The notes beneath the pieces are model-generated. The model was not told the origin of the DNA. It searched no databases and saw only the letters and a list, made by a program, of their open reading frames with translations. This document shows, one piece after another, positions 44,957 through 50,209 of a DNA stretch of 50,209 nucleotides (position 1 is the stretch's first letter; each line of letters begins with the position of its first letter). Position numbers and translations under genes: made by a program. The DNA comes from Bacteroides sp. (lineage in GTDB: Bacteria; Bacteroidota; Bacteroidia; Bacteroidales; Bacteroidaceae): assembly GCA_017630035.1 (NCBI GenBank), contig JAGBWA010000023.1, positions 1 through 50,209 on the forward strand, read 5' to 3'.

Positions 44957-46612
44957 ATGTTAGAGAAATTTGTAAAACAGACTACATTCACTTCGCAAGA
45001 AGATTTTATAAAGAACTTCAAAATCGATGTGCCGGAAAACTTCAACTTCGGATACGATGTTGTAGATGCGTGGGCCGCCAAACAACCCGACAAGAAAGCC
45101 ATCCTTTGGACAAACGACAAAGGCGAAGCTCATCAATACACCTTTGCCGAACTGAAAGAGAAGACCGACCGCACGGCCGCTTACTTCCAAAGCCTTGGCA
45201 TCAGACATGGCGACATGGTAATGCTTATCTTGAAACGTCGCATCGAGTTTTGGTTTTGCACCATTGCTTTGCACAAACTTGGTGCGGTAGTAATTCCCGC
45301 TACACACTTGCTCACCAAGAAAGATATTGTATATCGTTGCAATGCGGCCGACATTAAGATGATAGTATGTGCCGGCGAAGAGGTTATCACCAAGCACATC
45401 ATCGAAGCCATGCCGCAATCACCATCGGTGAAGCACCTATTAAGCATTGGTCCGGACATGCCCGAAGGTTTCAAGGACTTCCACGAAGGCATGACAAATG
45501 CCGCACCTTTCGCAAAACCGGAACATCCCAACACCAACAACGACACGATGCTGATGTACTTCACAAGTGGTACAACAGGCGAGCCGAAAATGGTGGCACA
45601 CGACTTTACTTACCCACTTGGACACATCAGCACCGGTTCTTTCTGGCACAATTTACACGAAAATAGCCTCCACTTAACGATTGCCGATACTGGATGGGGA
45701 AAGGCCGTTTGGGGAAAACTATACGGACAAATGATAGCCGGAGCAAACATCTTCGTCTATGACCACGAAAAGTTTACACCAGCCGATATCTTGCAAAAGA
45801 TTCAAGATTGCCGCATCACTTCGCTTTGTGCACCTCCAACCATCTACCGTTTCTTAATCAAAGAAGACATTAGCAAGTACGACCTTTCGTCGTTGGAGTA
45901 TTGCACCACCGCCGGTGAAGCGTTGAACTACTCGGTATATGAAACATTCCTAAACATCACGGGTATCCGCTTGATGGAGGGTTTTGGACAAACCGAAACC
46001 ACCCTTACACTTGGCACCTTCCCTTGGATGCAACCCAAACCGGGAAGCATGGGAGTACCCAATCCGCAATACGACATCGACTTGTTGACACCCGACGGAC
46101 GTTCGGCCGAAGATGGCGAACAAGGACAAATCGTTATCCGCACAGACAAAGGCAAGCCATTGGGCTTGTTCAAGGAGTATTATCGTGCCGCCGAGCTGAC
46201 CGAAGATGCTTGGCACAACGATATCTACTACACAGGCGATGTGGCTTGGCGCGATGAAGATGGCTACTATTGGTTTGTGGGCCGTGCCGACGATGTTATC
46301 AAGAGTTCGGGCTATCGCATTGGCCCCTTCGAAGTGGAAAGTGCGTTGATGACTCACCCTGCCGTAGTGGAATGTGCCATCACTGGTGTGCCCGACGAGG
46401 TACGCGGACAAGTGGTAAAGGCCACTATCATCCTAAGCAACGACTACAAGGATAAAGCCGGAGAAGAGTTGATTAAGGAGTTGCAAAACCACGTGAAGCG
46501 CGTAACCGCTCCTTATAAATATCCGCGCGTCATCGAGTTTGTAGATGAACTTCCGAAGACCATTAGCGGTAAGATTCGTCGCGTAGAGATTCGTAAGAAC
46601 GACAATAAATAA
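44957..46612 (+). CDS. AMP-forming acyl-CoA synthetase
   Basis: The 551-residue enzyme belongs to the adenylate-forming superfamily and joins a carboxylic acid to CoA through an acyl-AMP. Core motifs are MYFTSGTTGEPKMVAHD (P-loop-like A3), TTAGEALN, EGFGQTETTL (A5), YTGDVAWRDEDGYYWFVGRADDVIKSSGYR (A7-A8) and PKTISGKIRR, whose Lys is catalytic (A10). The overall form resembles medium-chain or acetyl-CoA synthetase-like members; the substrate cannot be fixed from sequence. It follows an XRE-cupin regulator and precedes a secreted peptidase. Confidence 0.9.
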   Translation: MLEKFVKQTTFTSQEDFIKNFKIDVPENFNFGYDVVDAWAAKQPDKKAILWTNDKGEAHQYTFAELKEKTDRTAAYFQSLGIRHGDMVMLILKRRIEFWFCTIALHKLGAVVIPATHLLTKKDIVYRCNAADIKMIVCAGEEVITKHIIEAMPQSPSVKHLLSIGPDMPEGFKDFHEGMTNAAPFAKPEHPNTNNDTMLMYFTSGTTGEPKMVAHDFTYPLGHISTGSFWHNLHENSLHLTIADTGWGKAVWGKLYGQMIAGANIFVYDHEKFTPADILQKIQDCRITSLCAPPTIYRFLIKEDISKYDLSSLEYCTTAGEALNYSVYETFLNITGIRLMEGFGQTETTLTLGTFPWMQPKPGSMGVPNPQYDIDLLTPDGRSAEDGEQGQIVIRTDKGKPLGLFKEYYRAAELTEDAWHNDIYYTGDVAWRDEDGYYWFVGRADDVIKSSGYRIGPFEVESALMTHPAVVECAITGVPDEVRGQVVKATIILSNDYKDKAGEELIKELQNHVKRVTAPYKYPRVIEFVDELPKTISGKIRRVEIRKNDNK

Positions 46613-46623
46613 CGCATAATACC

Positions 46624-48171
46624 ATGAAAAAATCTTTTATTTCCTTCATCATGCTATTGGCCATCGGCACGCAAGTCGTGGCACAAAATAGCGCTATTAA
46701 GAAAATCATTGAAATGGGCACTACCGATAATCAGGTAATGCGCCATTTGGATATATTGACCAACCGCTTTGGTGGTCGCCTGGTAGGCTCGGATGCATAC
46801 GAGAATGCGGCCGAGTGGATGCAACACGAATACAAGAAGTGGGGCATCGAAACTTACCAGGAAGAGGCTGGTGAGGTATGCGTAGGTTTCAATCGAGGCC
46901 CTTGGTTTGGCCGATTGATTGGTGGCGACGAGCCTATGACCTTGCACTTTGCTACCCCCTCTTATACGGCCGGCACAAAGGGTGTGCAACGCGGGCATGT
47001 ATTGATTGAGCCTACCACCGAAGCCGAGCTAAATCGCATGAAGCATGCATTGAAAGGGGCTTGGGTATTAGTATCGGGCGATAATAGCGGATGGCCCGTG
47101 GGGCACTCGTTGAAGAACGATTCACTACGAGCCGCCATCAAAGCCGAAAACAAGTTGGTAGCACCCTACAACGATTCTATTCGCCGAGCAAACCGCGCCA
47201 ACGGCACTAACTTGCCATTGAAACAATTGCGCACCTTCCCGGCACTCTACTACGACGAAATGGTAGAAGCCGGCGTGTTGGGATTCATCCAATCATCTAC
47301 CGTACCTATACGCGCCCTCTACGACCGCCCTATGCTGAACGAACAAAAGCCCGACTTCGACCATTTGCCCGAAGTGTGTGACATTAAGCTCGACGAAAAT
47401 CAATTTGCCAAGATTTATAAGATGGCAAAAGAGCGTCGCGACTTCTGGTTGGAGTTCGACATTCGCAACCACTTCAAGATTGGCCCTATTAAATATAATA
47501 ATGTAATAGGCGCTATCCGAGGCTCGAAATATCCCGATGAATATGTTATTATTAGCGGCCACCTCGATGCTTTCGATGTAGCTACCGGTGGCGTGGATTG
47601 TGGCACCGGCATCGGCCCGATGATGGAAGCCGCCCGATTGATTGCCCTTTCGGGTGCCAAACCTAAACGTACCATTCTCTTTGTGGCCTTTGCCGCCGAG
47701 GAGTTTGGATTGCTTGGCGCACAAGCTTACGTAAAACGACACGAAAAGGAACTGAAGAAGATTTCCAATCTCTTCAATCGCGATAGCGGCCCTACCCCAC
47801 CCGTAGGCATCAGCGTTCCGAAAGCGATGTACGACGATTTCGTTAAGATTTGCGAGCCTATCAAGGATATCAATCCTGACTATCCGTTCGAAGTAACCAT
47901 TGCCCAACCGCGTAAACGCCCAACTGAGTTTGGTGGCACCGATGCAACGGTATTCACTATGGCCGGTGTGCCTACTTACGAATTCCGCACAAGCGACTTC
48001 AAAGGATACAACTTCGACTATGGCGAAATATGGCATACCGAACGCGACCTTTACAACAAGAACATCCCCGAATACCAAGAGCATACCGCCGTTGTTACCG
48101 CTATCGTAGCACTTGGCGTGGCCAACCTCGACCATTTGCTTTCAAGAGAGGGAATGTTCATAGAAGAATAA
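46624..48171 (+). CDS. Secreted M28-family zinc peptidase
   Basis: The 515-residue protein starts with a signal peptide (MKKSFISFIMLLAIG, cut after VVAQ). The C-terminal half is an M28 aminopeptidase domain with the two-zinc ligand set in order: His and Asp in SGHLDAFDV, Asp in VDCGTG, the Glu pair in AFAAEEFGLLGA, Asp in FNRDSG and His in IWHTERD. A protease-associated-like region lies between. It should remove N-terminal residues from peptides in the periplasm or outside. It begins 11 bases after the ligase gene. Confidence 0.93.
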   Translation: MKKSFISFIMLLAIGTQVVAQNSAIKKIIEMGTTDNQVMRHLDILTNRFGGRLVGSDAYENAAEWMQHEYKKWGIETYQEEAGEVCVGFNRGPWFGRLIGGDEPMTLHFATPSYTAGTKGVQRGHVLIEPTTEAELNRMKHALKGAWVLVSGDNSGWPVGHSLKNDSLRAAIKAENKLVAPYNDSIRRANRANGTNLPLKQLRTFPALYYDEMVEAGVLGFIQSSTVPIRALYDRPMLNEQKPDFDHLPEVCDIKLDENQFAKIYKMAKERRDFWLEFDIRNHFKIGPIKYNNVIGAIRGSKYPDEYVIISGHLDAFDVATGGVDCGTGIGPMMEAARLIALSGAKPKRTILFVAFAAEEFGLLGAQAYVKRHEKELKKISNLFNRDSGPTPPVGISVPKAMYDDFVKICEPIKDINPDYPFEVTIAQPRKRPTEFGGTDATVFTMAGVPTYEFRTSDFKGYNFDYGEIWHTERDLYNKNIPEYQEHTAVVTAIVALGVANLDHLLSREGMFIEE

Positions 48172-48193
48172 CCAACTAATCCCCCTTTTAGCG

Positions 48194-49405
48194 ATGAAAC
48201 CTATTGTGAACCATTTTACCGACAACGACCTCTACACCTTTACCTGCATGTACTACATCTTGCAGAAGTACCCGCGAGCAGAGGTGAAGTATCAATTCTT
48301 CGACCGTAATAAAACGAAGTATCCCAAAGGATTCGATGCGCTTATTCGCGAACAATTGCAACACATGCAAGAGGTGGTAATAACCGAAGAGGAGATGAAG
48401 TTTATGAGCCAAACATTTCCTTTTCTTCCCTATTGGTTCATCAATGTATTCTTAAGGGGCTATCGCTTCAATCCCAACGAACTGACCATCGCACAAGACG
48501 AAGAGGGTTATTTAAGCATTGAGATACAAGGACGTTGGTGGTCGACCATCATGTGGGAGATGCCCATCCTGGCCACTATCTCCGAATTGATGCACACGCT
48601 GAATGGCGACAACAATATCTACAATGCCGAACACGAGTACGAGAAATCGTATCAGAAAGGACGTGCCATTTGGGAAAATGGTTTGACGCTGGGCGATATG
48701 GGTACCCGCCGACGCTTCTCGTTTGCCCACCAAGAGCGGGTTATCGATGCATTGATAGCTTCGTATCGCGATGTAGTGAACGAAACAGATGGCAAATGCG
48801 GTAAGTTCACCGGCACATCGAATGTTTATTTCGCTATGAAGAAGGGCATCCCTTGCCTGGGCACCATGTCGCACCAATGCATCAGCTTCGAGGAGGTGGT
48901 AAGCGGTGTGATAGAGTGCAACTACAACGTCATGAACAAGTGGTCGGAGGTGTACGACGGCAACGTAGGTATCTTCCTTTACGATTGCTTTGGCGACGAT
49001 GTCTTCTTCAACAACCTATCCAAGCGTATGGCGATGACCTTCAGCGGCCTTCGCATCGATAGCGGTGTGGAGGAAGAGCAAGTGGATAAGATTGTGGCAA
49101 AGTACAAGCAATTGGGTATCGACCCTATGACAAAGCAAGCCGTATTCAGCAACGGACTGAACATAGAGCGTGCCATCGAGATTCATCGTTATTGTCAGGG
49201 CAAGATTACCGATAGCTATGGTGTGGGCACCTTCCTTACGTGCGACATCACCGATTGCAAACCGATGAACATTGTCGTTAAGCTGATTAGTGGGCGCATC
49301 ACCGAATCGCGCGAGTGGCATCCGTGCGTTAAGCTTTCGTGCGACAAGGGCAAAACGCTTGGCGACAAGAAGAAGTGCGAGTACTTGCTTTCGATATTAG
49401 GATAG
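48194..49405 (+). CDS. pncB: Nicotinate phosphoribosyltransferase
   Basis: PncB makes nicotinate mononucleotide from nicotinate and PRPP in the NAD salvage (Preiss-Handler) route. The 403-residue protein has the family start PIVNHFTDNDLYTFTCMYYI, GDMGTRRRFSFAHQERV, GTSNVYFA, LGTMSHQCISFEEV with the His that is phosphorylated in the ATP-coupled cycle, LRIDSGVEEEQV and FSNGLN near the C-terminus. It follows the M28 gene by 22 bases and is probably co-transcribed with it. Confidence 0.95.
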   Translation: MKPIVNHFTDNDLYTFTCMYYILQKYPRAEVKYQFFDRNKTKYPKGFDALIREQLQHMQEVVITEEEMKFMSQTFPFLPYWFINVFLRGYRFNPNELTIAQDEEGYLSIEIQGRWWSTIMWEMPILATISELMHTLNGDNNIYNAEHEYEKSYQKGRAIWENGLTLGDMGTRRRFSFAHQERVIDALIASYRDVVNETDGKCGKFTGTSNVYFAMKKGIPCLGTMSHQCISFEEVVSGVIECNYNVMNKWSEVYDGNVGIFLYDCFGDDVFFNNLSKRMAMTFSGLRIDSGVEEEQVDKIVAKYKQLGIDPMTKQAVFSNGLNIERAIEIHRYCQGKITDSYGVGTFLTCDITDCKPMNIVVKLISGRITESREWHPCVKLSCDKGKTLGDKKKCEYLLSILG

Positions 49406-49441
49406 AAGGAGGAGAATTGAAATGAATTCCGCCACCAAATT

Positions 49442-49463
49442 CCCCTCCTTCGGGAAGGAGGGG
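49442..49463. repeat. G/C-rich hairpin between pncB and a small convergent gene
   Basis: CCCCTCCTT pairs perfectly with AAGGAGGGG around a CGGG loop; flanking CCACC and GGTGGGG can extend it. No T-run follows, so it is either a weak terminator for the convergent genes or a member of a dispersed hairpin family; REP-like hairpins of this look are common in Bacteroidota genomes. Confidence 0.6.
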
Positions 49464-49497
49464 TGCCTTTAGGTGGGGTGGTAGGTTAAGGAAAACT

Positions 49498-49701
49498 TTA
49501 TTTCTTTTTAAAAACTGCCGCTAAAAGAGAAGAAACAAGGATGTAAAGGGGCACAAAGATTACAAAGCCTATCAATGTTTCGGGTATGGAAAGTTCCTCT
49601 CCTTTTATTAAAGGATAGACTATCACCATAACAATAGCCAAAACTACCGATTCGATAGCCCAAATCTTTATATCTCTTTTGTGTTCTTGCGATAGTTTCA
49701 T
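49498..49701 (-). CDS. Small two-pass membrane protein of unknown function
   Basis: The 67-residue protein has two hydrophobic helices, about 14-31 (WAIESVVLAIVMVIVYPLI) and about 42-63 (LIGFVIFVPLYILVSSLLA), with a charged N-terminus and a KKK end. I recognise no family. A consensus promoter with perfect spacing lies 28 bases upstream of the ATG, which supports a real gene. It is convergent with pncB. Confidence 0.7.
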   Translation of the reverse strand: MKLSQEHKRDIKIWAIESVVLAIVMVIVYPLIKGEELSIPETLIGFVIFVPLYILVSSLLAAVFKKK

Positions 49702-49729
49702 AAGATATTCATTGATTGAATTAGTTTTG

Positions 49730-49760
49730 CAAAGCTAATAATAATATCCTAAAAACCAAA
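49730..49760 (-). promoter_or_regulatory. Promoter of the small membrane protein gene (TTTG-N19-TAGCTTTG)
   Basis: On the minus strand TTTG (49760-49757), 19 bases, TAGCTTTG (49737-49730), a full consensus match, with C following as in most promoters of this window. Confidence 0.8.
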
Positions 49761-49863
49761 TGGTATCTTATTATTTCGTTCAATACCCCCACTGCGTATG
49801 AAAGAAGCTTTAATAAATTGTGGAAGAATTCTTAATAAATACTTTCAACGATTATTAAGAGAG

Positions 49864-49977
49864 TTTCCCCCTTTCCCCCTTTTCCCCCTACCCTTATATA
49901 CGAAACAAATAGAAATAGTATATCTATTATATAATAAAATCCCCCTAGGGGGGGGGAAAGGGGGAAATAGGGGGAAA
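49864..49977. repeat. C-tract/G-tract inverted repeat
   Basis: The left arm has three runs of five C separated by T-runs (49864-49890). The right arm has a run of nine G (49948-49956) and two runs of five G (49960-49964, 49970-49974) separated by A-rich spacers. The arms can pair almost throughout, with an A/T-rich 55-base loop. The G-strand could instead fold as a quadruplex. It lies between the small membrane protein gene and tRNA-Pro; the stretch 49761-49863 shows no other feature. Confidence 0.8.
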
Positions 49978-49982
49978 GCAAC

Positions 49983-50014
49983 AAAAAAGCGACGATTGAA
50001 CCTCAATCATCGCT
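49983..50014 (-). terminator. Rho-independent terminator of tRNA-Pro
   Basis: On the minus strand AGCGATGATTGA pairs with TCAATCGTCGCT with one mismatch around a short loop and is followed by six Ts (49988-49983). It lies directly after the tRNA 3' end. Confidence 0.9.
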
Positions 50015-50022
50015 GACATCCG

Positions 50023-50095
50023 TCGGAATGAGGCGACTCGAACGCCCGACCCCTACGTCCCGAACGTAGTGCGCTACCAACTGCGCTACATTCCG
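50023..50095 (-). tRNA. tRNA-Pro (anticodon CGG)
   Basis: The 73-base minus-strand sequence folds as a cloverleaf. The acceptor CGGAATG pairs with CATTCCG, the D-arm is GCGC-AGTTGGTA-GCGC, the anticodon stem CTACG/CGTAG encloses TTCGGGA with anticodon CGG, and the T-arm has GGGCG-TTCGAGT-CGCCT. A C-G first pair is typical of bacterial tRNA-Pro. CCA is not encoded. It reads CCG codons. Confidence 0.96.
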
Positions 50096-50130
50096 CCGTG
50101 CTGCCACGCATATGTGACGTTTCAGCAGTG

Positions 50131-50138
50131 CAAATATA
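50131..50138 (-). promoter_or_regulatory. -7 element of tRNA-Pro
   Basis: TATATTTG on the minus strand followed by C, 36 bases upstream of the tRNA 5' end. A second match, TATTTTTG, overlaps this region at 50149-50142. No good -33 box is seen for either. The remaining bases to the window end show nothing else. Confidence 0.55.
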
Positions 50139-50209
50139 TAGCAAAAATATATAACGAAGAAATTTTTGAAGATTTTTATCAAAATATTTGCACGAACCAA
50201 AAACTTGTC

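Noticed and set aside
49798-50016. A 72-codon plus-strand frame next to tRNA-Pro
   Set aside because: It is built from the C-tract/G-tract inverted repeat and runs into the tRNA-Pro terminator; the peptide is low complexity (FPPFPLFPL, GGGKGG) and no promoter fits.

Overview
The window looks like a housekeeping segment of a Bacteroidales chromosome, probably Prevotellaceae or a close relative. The evidence is the Bacteroidota promoter form (TTTG, 19 bp, TAnnTTTG) in front of many genes, families confined to or typical of the phylum (DUF4292, DUF3109, GlsA/GlsB-type acyltransferases, a short GyrB, a PASTA-bearing FtsI) and the local gene orders. I see no insertion sequence, phage, CRISPR array or integrase. 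The species call is inference; no 16S gene is present.

Layout. 1-3.8 kb: DUF4292 lipoprotein (cut by the window edge), a TPR lipoprotein and dut on the minus strand, divergent from dgt. 3.9-6.5 kb: a two-gene acyltransferase operon (probable glycine-lipid synthesis, glsA-glsB), divergent from an ECF sigma factor. 6.6-8.8 kb: a secreted GH3 glycosidase. 9.2-25.3 kb: a complete Bacteroidota division and cell-wall cluster, mraZ-rsmH-ftsL-ftsI-murE-mraY-murD-ftsW-murG-murC-ftsQ-ftsA-ftsZ, ending with yqeY and a terminator. 25.5-31.8 kb: recO, tRNA-Glu with rpsT, gyrB, a DUF2807 secreted protein, a DUF3109 protein and gpmI. 31.9-42.7 kb: a long minus-strand run rimP-nusA-infB-cvpA-sufB-sufC-sufD-sufS-rnhB joining transcription elongation, translation initiation, Fe-S cluster assembly and RNase HII. 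43.1-49.4 kb: a small lipoprotein, a decayed small secreted ORF, proC, an XRE-cupin regulator, an acyl-CoA ligase, an M28 peptidase and pncB. The end holds a small membrane protein, a C/G-tract inverted repeat and tRNA-Pro(CGG) with its terminator.

What is unusual lies between the genes. (1) Five intergenic gaps between co-directional genes are filled with degenerate A/T-rich tandem units of exactly 7 bp; the ftsZ-yqeY gap is nine units with nothing left over. A related 8-bp array forms an inverted repeat between infB and cvpA. (2) A roughly 117-bp dispersed element occurs at 8.9 and 25.4 kb, with a half copy at 42.9 kb. (3) A likely MraZ operator sits inside the mraZ promoter. (4) A rho-independent terminator lies between the consensus rimP promoter and rimP, placed as a leader attenuator for rimP-nusA-infB. 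(5) A promoter at 43.0 kb is spanned by a perfect 13-bp inverted repeat whose arms coincide with its -33 and -7 elements, and it appears duplicated in front of proC. I found no gene set that forms an evident new defence, mobile or metabolic system.
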